DNA of 64,000 nt from Chitinophagaceae bacterium (lineage in GTDB: Bacteria > Bacteroidota > Bacteroidia > Chitinophagales > Chitinophagaceae), in contig JAHBTL010000003.1 in the NCBI GenBank assembly GCA_019638615.1, positions 186,001 through 250,000 on the forward strand. The letters are read 5' to 3'. The translations under genes and the position numbers were made by a program. The notes under the pieces were generated by a model that saw only the letters and a program-made list of their open reading frames with translations, searched no databases and was not told the DNA's origin. Of this stretch, positions 36,639 to 45,300 are shown piece after piece; within the stretch, counting starts at the first letter, position 1; the number at the start of each line of letters is the position of its first letter.

Positions 36639-37331
36639 TTATATTTCGAAGTGAAAACCTTCTTTCAGCAGCTCTTTGTAGCGTTGTACGTTGAATCTGA
36701 ACATCTTACTGGGTCTTCCTTTTCCTCCCGGACTGGATAATTCGCCCGTTTCTTCTAAAAAGCCGAACGATAATATTTTTTTGCTGAAATTTCGCCGGTT
36801 GAGCTCCTGGTCCAGCAGGGCGGTATATAATTTTTCCAGGTCGGAGAACGGGAACTTTTTGTCGAGCAATTCAAAGCCGATGGGCTGGTAGCGCACTTTA
36901 TTACGCAAGCGTTCTATAGCGGTGGCCAGAATTTTTTTATGGTCGAAGGCGAGCGCCGGCAGTTTTTTAATATTGAACCATTTTGCATTTTCCGCGTCGG
37001 TGCTTGCTTTCAGCTCCTGGTACAGACTTGCTTTAACCAGTCCGAAATACGATACGGCAATAATACGTTGCCGGGGATCCCGCCCGGGATCGCCGAATGT
37101 ATACAACTGCTCCAGGTAATTTACCTCAATGCCAGTTTCTTCCAGCAATTCCCTGCGCACTGCTTCTTCCAGCGATTCATTTTCCAGCACAAATCCCCCG
37201 GGTATGGCCCAACTGTTTTTAAAGGGATCATATTTACGCTGGATCAATAAAACGGAAACGCCGTCGTTTTTAGCATATCCAAAAACGATAGCGTCTACCG
37301 CAACTTTTATGTGGGATGCGCTATTTTGCAT
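36639..37331 (-). CDS. nrtR: NrtR-type Nudix transcriptional repressor
   Basis: The 230-residue protein joins a Nudix domain to a C-terminal winged helix, the NrtR architecture for ADP-ribose-sensing repressors of NAD genes. The Nudix box is complete: Gly46 to Ile68, with GFVLENESLEEAVRRELLEETGI fitting G-x5-E-x7-REU-x-EE-x-G-U, so hydrolase activity may be retained. The winged helix has RRNFSKKILSFGFLEETGE and GRPSKMFRF. A TTTTGC-N11-GCAAAA operator overlaps its start codon, implying autoregulation. Confidence 0.9.
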   Translation of the reverse strand: MQNSASHIKVAVDAIVFGYAKNDGVSVLLIQRKYDPFKNSWAIPGGFVLENESLEEAVRRELLEETGIEVNYLEQLYTFGDPGRDPRQRIIAVSYFGLVKASLYQELKASTDAENAKWFNIKKLPALAFDHKKILATAIERLRNKVRYQPIGFELLDKKFPFSDLEKLYTALLDQELNRRNFSKKILSFGFLEETGELSSPGGKGRPSKMFRFNVQRYKELLKEGFHFEI

Positions 37332-37346
37332 ATAATTAAAGCAAAA
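37324..37346. promoter_or_regulatory. NrtR-type operator in divergent gap
   Basis: A third TTTTGC-N11-GCAAAA palindrome lies between the divergent nrtR gene and the NMNAT-like/methyltransferase gene, whose starts are only 17 bp apart. It overlaps the nrtR start codon. On the minus strand TAATTTTG (37342-37349) inside it fits a -7 element for nrtR. Confidence 0.78.
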
Positions 37347-37348
37347 TT

Positions 37349-38941
37349 ATGTATTTATTAATTCCGGGAAGGCACCCGCTGCTTACAAAATTCCAGCAGC
37401 GCTATTTAACACAGCTCATCAATAAGGGCCTGCATTCGGTAAGGGATATATACGGCAATCCTGTTCAGTGTGCGGAACCAGTAGACGCGGTCATTTTTGC
37501 GGTTACATCTGCCAATCACTCCAATACCCGGCGCAACCCTTTGCCTTTTTACCTGCGCGCTATTATTATAGAAGCCATGGCGGAGCAATTGCAGGCGCCC
37601 GTATACATGTATGGCATTGACGATGTGGGCAGCCTGCCGGGGTTTGCCGAATATACTATTAAGCGGATCAAACATGAAAGCGATGGTTTTTTGAATTGTA
37701 CGCCTCAGAATACCCTGGTAATATGCTCAACGCCCGTGCTTCGTTTATACGAGGCGCTTGGTTTCAGCATTTTGCCTGCTGAATTGGGTAATATCAATAC
37801 CTGGGAGCATACGGAAACGATGCCCTGGGACCTGGTGGAGCATATTGCCGGAAGCAGTAACTGGCTGGAAGATGATTTTGTGAAAAAGGAAATGAATGAA
37901 GCGGCATATAAGGTTTGGAAAAAATACCGGCTGGGCGAAAGGGTGCAGTTGCTGTTCAAAGATCACATGATCAGCAGCGATGGCGATTTAACGGAAACCC
38001 GCGATTACAATGTATATGTAAGGCAGATGGATGATATAGCGGGCCTGAAATACAATGAAACGGCGAGGTTCTTAAAACCCGGCAGGATAGGAGATATAGG
38101 ATGCGCGGTAGGAAGCTGGATAAAGCTGGCCGCTATGGATGAAAACCTGCGGGAAAGCGATCTGTATGGCATAGAAGTGAGCCGTCACCTGTTTGAAATA
38201 TGCCGGCAGCGCAAAGAGAACGGGGAGTTCAAAAATCCTTTTGTATTCTTTTCGCAAAAAAACGCTGTAACCGGGCTGGTGTTTGATAAAGATTCGATGA
38301 ACACCATTCATACTTCTTCGCTTACCCATGAAATTGAGTCGTACGGAAGCCGTGAAGACCTGCTGCAATTTATTAAAAACCGCTACCTGGAACTGGCGCC
38401 GGGCGGAGTTTGGGTGAACAGGGATGTGGTGGCGCCTTTTGATAAAGATAAGCAGGTATACATGCAGTTGGCTGAAACAGACGGCGCCAATGACGATCCT
38501 TACCTGGTGTTCAATGACCGGGAAGCATTTTCGGATTACCTGCAATCTTTGTCTACATACGCCCGGTTCCTGCGTTTCGCCAAAGATTTCAGGGCGACGG
38601 AAGGATATCGTTTTTCATACGAAAAGATAAAAATAGAAGGGCAGTGGTACCTGAAGCTGGCATTACAAGATGCCGCTGAATTTTTAAGCCGTAAAGACTA
38701 CACAGACAACTGGCAAAGTGAAATGCATGAGACTTTTTGTTTCTGGGATTTTAATGACTGGAAGGAGCAGCTTTCGGCTGCAGGGTTTCATATACATCCC
38801 GATTCTTCGGCATTTACCAATTCATGGATCGTGAACAACCGCTGGAAAGGCAAAGCCGCTTTATTTGAATGGAGGAACGGAGGGCTGATCCCTGTGGATT
38901 TTCCTGTAACGCACATGATACTGGTTGGGATGAAAGCCTGA
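37349..38941 (+). CDS. NMNAT-like nucleotidyltransferase fused to SAM methyltransferase
   Basis: The 530-residue protein has two parts. Residues 1-145 look like a nicotinamide-nucleotide adenylyltransferase: PGRHPLLTKF at the first motif, AVTSANHSNTRRNPLPFYLRA where NMNATs read GSAQ-x-SHT-x-x-NPF-x-x-x-x-R, and CSTPVLR (126-132) at the SSTxxR motif. The first motif lacks the usual H-x-G-H. Residues 240-400 hold a Rossmann methyltransferase with motif I IGDIGCAVGSW (248-257) and acidic GIEVS after the next strand. Divergent from nrtR with a shared operator, so it belongs to the NAD regulon. The methylated substrate is unknown. Confidence 0.7.
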   Translation: MYLLIPGRHPLLTKFQQRYLTQLINKGLHSVRDIYGNPVQCAEPVDAVIFAVTSANHSNTRRNPLPFYLRAIIIEAMAEQLQAPVYMYGIDDVGSLPGFAEYTIKRIKHESDGFLNCTPQNTLVICSTPVLRLYEALGFSILPAELGNINTWEHTETMPWDLVEHIAGSSNWLEDDFVKKEMNEAAYKVWKKYRLGERVQLLFKDHMISSDGDLTETRDYNVYVRQMDDIAGLKYNETARFLKPGRIGDIGCAVGSWIKLAAMDENLRESDLYGIEVSRHLFEICRQRKENGEFKNPFVFFSQKNAVTGLVFDKDSMNTIHTSSLTHEIESYGSREDLLQFIKNRYLELAPGGVWVNRDVVAPFDKDKQVYMQLAETDGANDDPYLVFNDREAFSDYLQSLSTYARFLRFAKDFRATEGYRFSYEKIKIEGQWYLKLALQDAAEFLSRKDYTDNWQSEMHETFCFWDFNDWKEQLSAAGFHIHPDSSAFTNSWIVNNRWKGKAALFEWRNGGLIPVDFPVTHMILVGMKA

Positions 38942-39033
38942 TATCTGTTTTTTGTGCTGTTCCTGGTTTGGGGGATGCTACGTATCGGGCAAAGCATTAC
39001 ATTCATATGATACAACAGTTCATCCATATCCGT

Positions 39034-39063
39034 TTTGGCAATAACCTATAAATCCCTACTTTG
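39034..39063 (+). promoter_or_regulatory. Candidate promoter of the pigment-type cluster
   Basis: TTTG at 39034-39037 and TACTTTG at 39057-39063 are separated by 19 bases, close to the Bacteroidota -33/-7 arrangement but one base short in the -7 element. The first gene starts 31 bp further on. Confidence 0.4.
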
Positions 39064-39093
39064 CACCCGCTTATAACCTGCCTGGTACATAGA

Positions 39094-39513
39094 ATGAGTA
39101 TAAAAGACATATTACCATTTATTCCGCAGCGCCCGCCTTTTGTAATGGTGGATGAACTGGTAAGCGTGGAGGACGCTTCGGGCGTTACCAGGTTTGCGGT
39201 AAAGGCAGATAACATTTTTATACAGGATGGTTATTTAACAGCACCTGCCCTGGTAGAAAATATAGCACAAACCGCTGCTGCCAGAATCGGTTATATTTGC
39301 AATAAAAAGAATGAACCGGTTCCGGTAGGGTTTATCGGGGCGGTTCAAAACCTGGAAATAAAAGAGCTACCGGCTGTGGGCGACCAGATAGAGACAGAGA
39401 TTATAATCAAAAACCAGGTATTTGATGTGACCCTTATCTCGGGAAAGATCACCGGCAAGGGCAGAGAACTTGCGGTGTGCGATATGAAAATTTTTTTACA
39501 GGCAAACAAATAA
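39094..39513 (+). CDS. Hotdog-fold 3-hydroxyacyl-ACP dehydratase, ApeP-like
   Basis: The 139-residue protein starts MSIKDILPFIPQRPPFVMVDELVSVED, the pattern of FabZ-like dehydratases of aryl polyene clusters (ApeP). The central helix carries PALVENIAQTAAARIGY. It should dehydrate ACP-bound 3-hydroxyacyl intermediates to build conjugated double bonds. ATG 39094 is preferred to the in-frame TTG at 39061, which overlaps the promoter candidate. First gene of the cluster. Confidence 0.82.
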   Translation: MSIKDILPFIPQRPPFVMVDELVSVEDASGVTRFAVKADNIFIQDGYLTAPALVENIAQTAAARIGYICNKKNEPVPVGFIGAVQNLEIKELPAVGDQIETEIIIKNQVFDVTLISGKITGKGRELAVCDMKIFLQANK

Positions 39514-39524
39514 ACCAGACATAT

Positions 39525-40169
39525 ATGAAAGTGACTTTTGTTTCCGCGCGTCTTACCGCCTTGCTTTTGCTTACATTTTTGGGGCAGTTGGTATCGGCCC
39601 AAACGCTCAAAGAGTTTTTCAACTCTTCCGAAGTGTCCCTTACTTACCTGGGTATTGATTTTACGCAGGCTAAGCTTTACAATGATATGACCGCCAATAC
39701 GCTGGATATACGAAACCGCCTGTATGCTTCCATTAACCAGGTGGTTGTGAATGAACCAAAGCGCTATCCTGTAGGCGAGGCATTTGTTAAGAGCAATGTA
39801 ACGAATGATCTCAGGCATACCCTGGAAAAGAATAATAAAATAGATGCGGAAAAGATCATTGAGATGGATGCGGAAACCGAGAGGCTAAAAAGATCAAATA
39901 TTGAAAGTATTATAAAGGGATATGATTTTAAGGATAAAAAAGGCGTGGGTTTGATTTTTATAATGGAAAACATGAACAAGGCTACAGCACAGGCGTCCAT
40001 GTATGTTACTTTAATAAATATGGGAACAAAAAAAGTATTGTTAACTGAAAGGATGATCGGCAAAGCGGGAGGGATCGGTTTTCGTAATTACTGGGCTAAA
40101 ACGATTAATGCGGTAGTTGATGAAATAAAAAAAGCAAAATACAAAGAGTGGAAAGCCAAAGAGGGGTAG
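39525..40169 (+). CDS. Secreted protein of unknown function in pigment cluster
   Basis: From ATG 39525 the 214-residue product has a signal peptide (ARLTALLLLTFLGQLVSAQ). The mature part is rich in charged helices (EKIIEMDAETERLKRSNIESIIKGYDF) and contains a strand GLIFIMENMNKATAQASMYVTLINM. No known domain was recognised. It sits 11 bp after the dehydratase and before a thioesterase, so it is probably a periplasmic or outer-membrane helper for product placement. Confidence 0.7.
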   Translation: MKVTFVSARLTALLLLTFLGQLVSAQTLKEFFNSSEVSLTYLGIDFTQAKLYNDMTANTLDIRNRLYASINQVVVNEPKRYPVGEAFVKSNVTNDLRHTLEKNNKIDAEKIIEMDAETERLKRSNIESIIKGYDFKDKKGVGLIFIMENMNKATAQASMYVTLINMGTKKVLLTERMIGKAGGIGFRNYWAKTINAVVDEIKKAKYKEWKAKEG

Positions 40170-40189
40170 TATTCCTGAAAACACAGCAA

Positions 40190-40615
40190 ATGCAGAAAAC
40201 TTTATCGGGTAGTATAGAAATAAATGTACGGTTTAATGAAGCGGATCCATTGGGTATAGTTTGGCATGGCCATTATATCCGGTATTTCGAGGATGGGAGA
40301 GAGGCCTTTGGCAATGAGCATGGAATAGGGTATCTCGATTTTTACAGGCAGGGTATCATCATACCTATAGTAAGCATACATTGCGAGTACAAACGTTCGC
40401 TGAAATATGGCGAAAGGGTAAGGGTGGAAACAAAGTATATACCCTGCGATGCCGCGAAGCTTATGTTCGAATACCGGTTATACAATCCCGTTACAGGTCA
40501 ATTGGTAGCCAACGGCGATTCTGTGCAGGTGTTCCTCGATAAAGAAACCTCTTTGCTTCAACTCACGAACCCACCTTTTTTTGAAAACTGGAAAAAGGAG
40601 CAGGGATTTCTTTAA
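40190..40615 (+). CDS. Acyl-CoA/ACP thioesterase, 4HBT (YbgC-like) family
   Basis: The 141-residue hotdog protein reads INVRFNEADPLGIVWHGHYIRYFEDGREAFG, the 4-hydroxybenzoyl-CoA thioesterase signature with the catalytic aspartate in EADPLG. Aryl polyene clusters carry a thioesterase of this type (ApeK). ATG 40190 gives the normal length; the longer frame begins inside the upstream gene. Confidence 0.85.
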   Translation: MQKTLSGSIEINVRFNEADPLGIVWHGHYIRYFEDGREAFGNEHGIGYLDFYRQGIIIPIVSIHCEYKRSLKYGERVRVETKYIPCDAAKLMFEYRLYNPVTGQLVANGDSVQVFLDKETSLLQLTNPPFFENWKKEQGFL

Positions 40616-40627
40616 CTTTCCAACCTG

Positions 40628-41773
40628 ATGAAGCCGGTATACATTATTGCAGACAATATTACTTCTCCCATTGCCGCTACTTCGGAAGATAATTTTGAAC
40701 TTCTTCAAAAAAATGTTTCGGGTGTACAGGAACATCATCAGCCGGCTTTTTCTCCTGTATCTTTTTACGCGTCGTTGTTTAACGGCGATGCGGCTTTTTC
40801 TGCTGCGGCAATCAATAGCGCTGAGCGATACACGAAATTCGAAAAGCTGCTGATTGCTTCCGTAACAGATGCATTGCAGTTGTCGGGCATTCAATACAAT
40901 GATGAGAGAACGATATTGATCGTATCATCTACCAAAGGCAATATAAGCCTGCTGGAAACGGAACGCCGGGATGAATTGCTGAAAAAACGATTGTCGCTTC
41001 ATTATTCTGCAAAACTGCTGACCGGCTATTTTCATTTTATGCAACCGCCGGTGGTGGTTTCTCATGCCTGCATTTCGGGGCTGGTGGCTATTATTACGGG
41101 TATGAGGTTGCTGCAGTCTGGAAAGTATGATCATGCCATAGTTGCAGGTGCCGATATTATTACGAAGTTTGTATTGTCGGGCTTTCAATCCTTTCATGCG
41201 GTAAGCGATGCCCCCTGCAAACCTTTCGATGCAAAGCGGAACGGCATCAACCTCGGCGAAGGAGCTGCAACGGTAGTCCTGTCTGTTCAAAAGCCGGCAG
41301 CCGGGCCCTTTGTGCAATTGCTGGGTGGTTCGGTAAGCAATGATGCCAATCATATCTCCGGCCCCTCGCGCACCGGCGGGGAGCTGTACCAGGCTATTTC
41401 AAACGCTATGCTGGAAACGGGGGTGAAGAAGGATGACGTAGATTTTATATCAGCTCATGGAACCGCTACCGTGTACAACGACGAAATGGAAGCGAAAGCC
41501 ATTAACCTGGCCGGTATGAAAGAAGTACCGGTAAACAGCCTGAAGGGATACTATGGTCATACCCTCGGCGCCGCGGGTTTAATTGAAACCGTTGCCTGTA
41601 TTCATTCTTTAAAACAAAATGTATTGCTGCCGACACCCGGTTATTCGCAGCCGGGAACTACACAACCTGTAAACGTCATCGGCGAACTAAAAAAAACAGA
41701 GGTTAAAACCTGTCTGAAAACAGCATCGGGTTTTGGCGGTTGCAATGCAGCCATTATTTTGCAGAAAAATTAA
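40628..41773 (+). CDS. Beta-ketoacyl synthase with complete catalytic triad
   Basis: The 381-residue condensing enzyme has Cys148 (VSHACISGL), His277 (SAHGTATVYNDE) and His311 (GYYGHTLGAAG), the Cys-His-His triad needed for decarboxylative condensation. The N-terminal thiolase half is shorter than in FabF. It is the first of four thiolase-fold genes in the cluster and one of two with an intact active site. Confidence 0.88.
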   Translation: MKPVYIIADNITSPIAATSEDNFELLQKNVSGVQEHHQPAFSPVSFYASLFNGDAAFSAAAINSAERYTKFEKLLIASVTDALQLSGIQYNDERTILIVSSTKGNISLLETERRDELLKKRLSLHYSAKLLTGYFHFMQPPVVVSHACISGLVAIITGMRLLQSGKYDHAIVAGADIITKFVLSGFQSFHAVSDAPCKPFDAKRNGINLGEGAATVVLSVQKPAAGPFVQLLGGSVSNDANHISGPSRTGGELYQAISNAMLETGVKKDDVDFISAHGTATVYNDEMEAKAINLAGMKEVPVNSLKGYYGHTLGAAGLIETVACIHSLKQNVLLPTPGYSQPGTTQPVNVIGELKKTEVKTCLKTASGFGGCNAAIILQKN

Positions 41774-41785
41774 AATATATAATTA

Positions 41786-42886
41786 GTGAATGGACTTTTT
41801 AAGACAGATACCAAAACAGCCCTTGAAGCAAAAGGATTGGCCCAGTTTATAGCCTTTGGCCCCGTGGTTTTCCAGGTAGCCAAAGTAGTGCGCGATAATG
41901 GCATACTGAAAGCAATAGAAGACAGCGCGTCTAAAGGTTTAACAATTGAAGAAATTATCAGGGAAACCGAATTGCCCCGTTACGGTGTGCGGGTTCTGCT
42001 GGAGTCTGCACTGGGAATAGGGCTGGTAATATTAAACGACGGAAAGTATACTCTTACCAAAACCGGTTATTTCATCCTGCATGACCCGCTTACAAAGGTG
42101 AATATGGATTTTATTCATGATGTGTGCTACAAGGGCCTTTTCTGGCTGGATGAAAGCATACGGGAAGGCAAGCCCGAAGGGTTGAAAGAGCTGGGAGATT
42201 GGCCGACCGTATACGAAGGGCTGTCGCAGTTGCCCGGTCATATTCAAAAAAGCTGGTTTGCCTTTGATCATTATTTTTCTGATCTTGCTTTTCCGGTTGT
42301 ATTGCAGCATGTGTATAAAGATGGTATTACAAACCTGCTGGAAATTGGCGGTAATACGGGTAAATGGGCCATCGCATCGGCCAAATATTCGCCCGACGTG
42401 CATATTACCATCATGGATCTGCCGGGTCAGCTCAAGATGGCAAAAAAGAGGATGGAGGAGTTGGGACTTTCAGACAGGGTATCATTTCATCCTGTAAATA
42501 TTCTCGATGAATCGCAGCCGTTTCCAAAGGCCTGCCCGGATGATCCCGGCGGACGGGGGTTTGACGCGGTTTGGATGAGCCAGTTCCTCGACTGTTTTTC
42601 TGAAGAGGAAATTGTATCTATATTAAAACGCTGCGCCGATGCCATTGATGAGAACGGTTATGTGTTGATACTGGAAGCCTTTTGGGACAAGCAGCGTTTC
42701 GAGACTGCCGCGTTTTGCCTGCAGCAAACTTCTATTTATTTTACCGCTATCGCCAATGGTAACAGCCAGATGTACGATTCAAAAGTATTTATTCAGTGTA
42801 TATACGACGCAGGATTTGAAATAGTAGAAGAGGTAAATGGCATAGGTTTGAGCCATACCTTGCTGAAATGCAGGAAGAAAAGATGA
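41786..42886 (+). CDS. SAM-dependent O-methyltransferase, plant/CrtF type
   Basis: The 366-residue protein has an N-terminal helical dimerisation domain (GVRVLLESALGIGLVILNDGKYTLTKTGYFIL, a winged helix). The methyltransferase domain starts at LLEIGGNTGKWAIA (motif I) with IMDLPGQL as the acidic loop. Such enzymes methylate phenolic hydroxyls; methylation of the aryl head of a polyene pigment would fit. The start is GTG at 41786, 12 bp after the ketosynthase stop. Confidence 0.85.
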   Translation: MNGLFKTDTKTALEAKGLAQFIAFGPVVFQVAKVVRDNGILKAIEDSASKGLTIEEIIRETELPRYGVRVLLESALGIGLVILNDGKYTLTKTGYFILHDPLTKVNMDFIHDVCYKGLFWLDESIREGKPEGLKELGDWPTVYEGLSQLPGHIQKSWFAFDHYFSDLAFPVVLQHVYKDGITNLLEIGGNTGKWAIASAKYSPDVHITIMDLPGQLKMAKKRMEELGLSDRVSFHPVNILDESQPFPKACPDDPGGRGFDAVWMSQFLDCFSEEEIVSILKRCADAIDENGYVLILEAFWDKQRFETAAFCLQQTSIYFTAIANGNSQMYDSKVFIQCIYDAGFEIVEEVNGIGLSHTLLKCRKKR

Positions 42887-43130
42887 TTTATAGTTTATAG
42901 TTTGGGGTTTGTAGTTTGCGGTTTCGGGTTACAGGTTGCAAGTTGCAGGTTTCGGGTCGCAGGGGGATTTGAGATTTGAGATTTGAAATTTGAGATTTGA
43001 TGACTGTTGTGGTTTCGGGTTTCTCAACGCACAAACTATAAACAAATACACCATAAATTGCTGACGGCTGACCGCTGATAGCCCAAAGCTGATAGCTGAC
43101 GGCTGATCGCTCATAGCCAATTATAAATTC
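42887..43130. repeat. Mosaic AT-rich repeats between methyltransferase and halogenase-like genes
   Basis: The gap is filled with four word families in a row: GTTTATAGTTTGGGGTTTG, then GGTTACAGGTTGCAAGTTGCAG, then GATTTGAGATTTGAAATTTG repeated, and finally GCTGACGGCTGACCGCTGATAGC repeated. There is no gene or recognisable inverted terminal repeat. The same families occur at 31.2, 45.3, 50.0 and 62.5 kb. Confidence 0.8.
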
Positions 43131-43135
43131 ACATT

Positions 43136-44377
43136 ATGCAAACAGAAAAAGTTGATGTGCTGGTAATAGGCGCCGGGCCTTCGGGAACAGTAGCCGCATC
43201 TATTGTTCACCAGGCCGGTTATAAAGTAAAAATTGTTGAAAAACAAAAATTCCCGCGGTTTGTGATTGGCGAAAGCCTGCTGCCCCGCTGTATGGAAGCA
43301 CTGGAAGAGGCAAAGTTCCTGGATGCTGTAAAAGCCAGGGGCTACCAGGAAAAGAGCGGAGCTAAGTTTGTTAAGAACGGCAAGGTGTGCGATTACAAGT
43401 TTTCTGACCAGTATACAAAAGGCTGGAAATGGGCCTTTCAGGTGCCACGGGCCGATTTTGACGCTACATTAGCGAACACCGTAGAAAAAATGGGCGTACC
43501 TGTTGAATATGAAACCGCCGTTACAGGTATTGTGTTCAACGACGACGGGCGTTCTGTTACAACGGTAGAAGATATTCATGGCAACAAGCGGCATATAGAG
43601 GCGCGGTTCATTATTGACGGAAGTGGCTACGGGCGGGTGATCCCCAGGCTATTCAATATGGAGAAGCCGTCGAACCTGCCGCCGCGTAAAGCATTGTTCG
43701 CCCATACGATAGATACCAAACGCAGCATGGCGGACGAACCCAACCGCATTACCATAGTGGTGCACGAAAAAGGAGTATGGATATGGATCATACCCTTTTC
43801 GAATGGCATTACTTCCGTAGGCTATGTAGGCGACGCATCTTTCTTTGACCGTTTTACCGGAACGCCCGAACAGCAATACAGGGCGATGCTGGCTGCCGAA
43901 AAAGATATAGCGGAAAGGTTTAAAGATGTTGAGCTGGTATTTGAACCGAGAACATTGCAGTCGTGGTCGGCCACTACCGACAGGTTTTATGGCGATGGAT
44001 TTGTGCTGACAGGAAATGTGACGGAATTCCTGGATCCTGTATTCTCATCTGGCGTTACGCTGGCTACCGTTTCCAGCCAGATAGCGGGTAAACTGGTAGT
44101 GAGAAAGCTGAAAGGCGAAACCGTTGACTGGAACGCTGAATACATGGATATTATGATGCAGGGGGTAAATACTTTCAGGAGCTATGTAATGGCATGGTAC
44201 GAAGGAACGCTGGATACTATTTTCTTTGCCGATAACCAGGATCCTCTGATCAAAAGCCAGATATGTTCGGTGTTGGCAGGATATGTTTGGGACACCAGCA
44301 ATCCGTATGTAAAAGATCATACAACAGCGTTGAACAGACTGGCAAGGATCATTACGATGCGCGACAGCCTAAAATGA
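43136..44377 (+). CDS. Flavin-dependent halogenase-like oxidoreductase
   Basis: The 413-residue protein has the FAD site GAGPSG (12-17) and GESLLPR (45-51). Halogenase hallmarks are present: WIWIIP (Trp215 to Pro220), matching W-x-W-x-I-P; FLDPVFSSG (298-306), matching F-x-x-P-x-x-S-x-G; and Lys73 in EKSGAKF, where phenol halogenases keep the catalytic lysine. The family chlorinates or brominates phenols or carrier-bound pyrroles using reduced flavin. Flexirubin-type clusters often hold such an enzyme, and chlorinated flexirubins are known. Halogenation here is inferred from motifs. Confidence 0.8.
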   Translation: MQTEKVDVLVIGAGPSGTVAASIVHQAGYKVKIVEKQKFPRFVIGESLLPRCMEALEEAKFLDAVKARGYQEKSGAKFVKNGKVCDYKFSDQYTKGWKWAFQVPRADFDATLANTVEKMGVPVEYETAVTGIVFNDDGRSVTTVEDIHGNKRHIEARFIIDGSGYGRVIPRLFNMEKPSNLPPRKALFAHTIDTKRSMADEPNRITIVVHEKGVWIWIIPFSNGITSVGYVGDASFFDRFTGTPEQQYRAMLAAEKDIAERFKDVELVFEPRTLQSWSATTDRFYGDGFVLTGNVTEFLDPVFSSGVTLATVSSQIAGKLVVRKLKGETVDWNAEYMDIMMQGVNTFRSYVMAWYEGTLDTIFFADNQDPLIKSQICSVLAGYVWDTSNPYVKDHTTALNRLARIITMRDSLK

Positions 44378-44420
44378 TTTGAGATTTGAAATTAGAATAC
44401 TATAACCACTTACTACCATT

Positions 44421-45056
44421 TTGCTACTTTCCATTACTTCATATTGTTCTATAGCTGACCATTCGGTTGTACTGAATGGGGAAAAATGGTACAGCGCTGA
44501 GAGCATCCTCAGTGCGCCGGATTTTCTCACGGAGCTTTATAAGCGCAGCCGGGCAGAGTATCCCAAATTTTATAAAATGGATCATCTTGCCCAGTTAGGC
44601 TTCTTGGCAGCGGAGCTTGTATTGCAGGGGCGCAATATATCAGAAGAATATGGGGCGTCGGCAGCCGGCATCGTATTTTGTAATTCCAATGCCAGCCTCG
44701 ATGCCGACCTGCATTATTTTGAAACGGTTAAAAACATACCCAGTCCCGCCCAGTTTGTATATACTTTGCCTAATATTGTAATAGGCGAGATCAGCATCCG
44801 GCATTGTTTAAAAGGCGAAAACGCTTTTTTTGTGCAGGAAGGCTTCGACCCGTCATTTCTGGAGTTTTATGTTACCGATCTTTTTAAAAGAGAACGTTTA
44901 AAGGTTTGTGTATGCGGGTGGGTTGAATACCTGGAGGGAAAGTATAAGGCGGTAATATATTTAGTGGAAAATAAGCCGGGTAACCGATATTTGCAGTTTG
45001 ATATTAAGAATATTCATCAAATTTACGAGACAGCAAATGGAGAAATTAATGGCTGA
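44421..45056 (+). CDS. Short ketosynthase-like protein without catalytic cysteine
   Basis: The 211-residue product resembles an N-terminal thiolase half (SILSAPDFLTELYKRSRAEYPKFYKMDHLAQLGFLAAELVLQG...GIVFCNSNASLDADLHYF). At the place of the nucleophile it reads NAFFVQEGFDPSFLEFY, with no cysteine, and the C-terminal half is absent. Companion proteins of this kind are found in Bacteroidota aryl polyene and flexirubin loci and probably act as structural partners. No ATG is available; TTG 44421 is the likely start. It overlaps the ACP gene by 20 bases. Confidence 0.65.
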   Translation: MLLSITSYCSIADHSVVLNGEKWYSAESILSAPDFLTELYKRSRAEYPKFYKMDHLAQLGFLAAELVLQGRNISEEYGASAAGIVFCNSNASLDADLHYFETVKNIPSPAQFVYTLPNIVIGEISIRHCLKGENAFFVQEGFDPSFLEFYVTDLFKRERLKVCVCGWVEYLEGKYKAVIYLVENKPGNRYLQFDIKNIHQIYETANGEING

Positions 45057-45300
45057 TCTGAAAAGACAGATCATCGAGCAACTGAACCTGAAAGATGTAA
45101 AGCCGGAAGATATTGGTGACGACCAACCTTTATTTGTAGAAGGATTGGGACTGGATTCTATAGACGCGCTTGAGCTGATCGTATTATTGCAGCAGGAATA
45201 TAAAATTAAGCTTGCCAATGCCGAAGAAGGACAGAGCGTATTCCGCTCTGTAAGAACCATGGCGCAGTATATAACTGAACATCAACCAAAAACGATTTAA
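45037..45300 (+). CDS. Acyl carrier protein
   Basis: The 87-residue acidic protein has the phosphopantetheine site at Ser41 in GLGLDSIDALEL, the ACP signature DS(I/L). The start is at ATG 45037 or possibly at ATG 45049 (MADLKRQ). It overlaps the previous gene. It should carry the growing chain for the four ketosynthase-type proteins; only one ACP is encoded in the cluster, whereas aryl polyene loci often hold two. Confidence 0.9.
   Translation: MEKLMADLKRQIIEQLNLKDVKPEDIGDDQPLFVEGLGLDSIDALELIVLLQQEYKIKLANAEEGQSVFRSVRTMAQYITEHQPKTI

Noticed and set aside
42887-43130. Possible CRISPR-like repeat array
   Set aside because: Repeat words are short, unevenly spaced, of several families and in both orientations, with no constant spacers and no cas genes.
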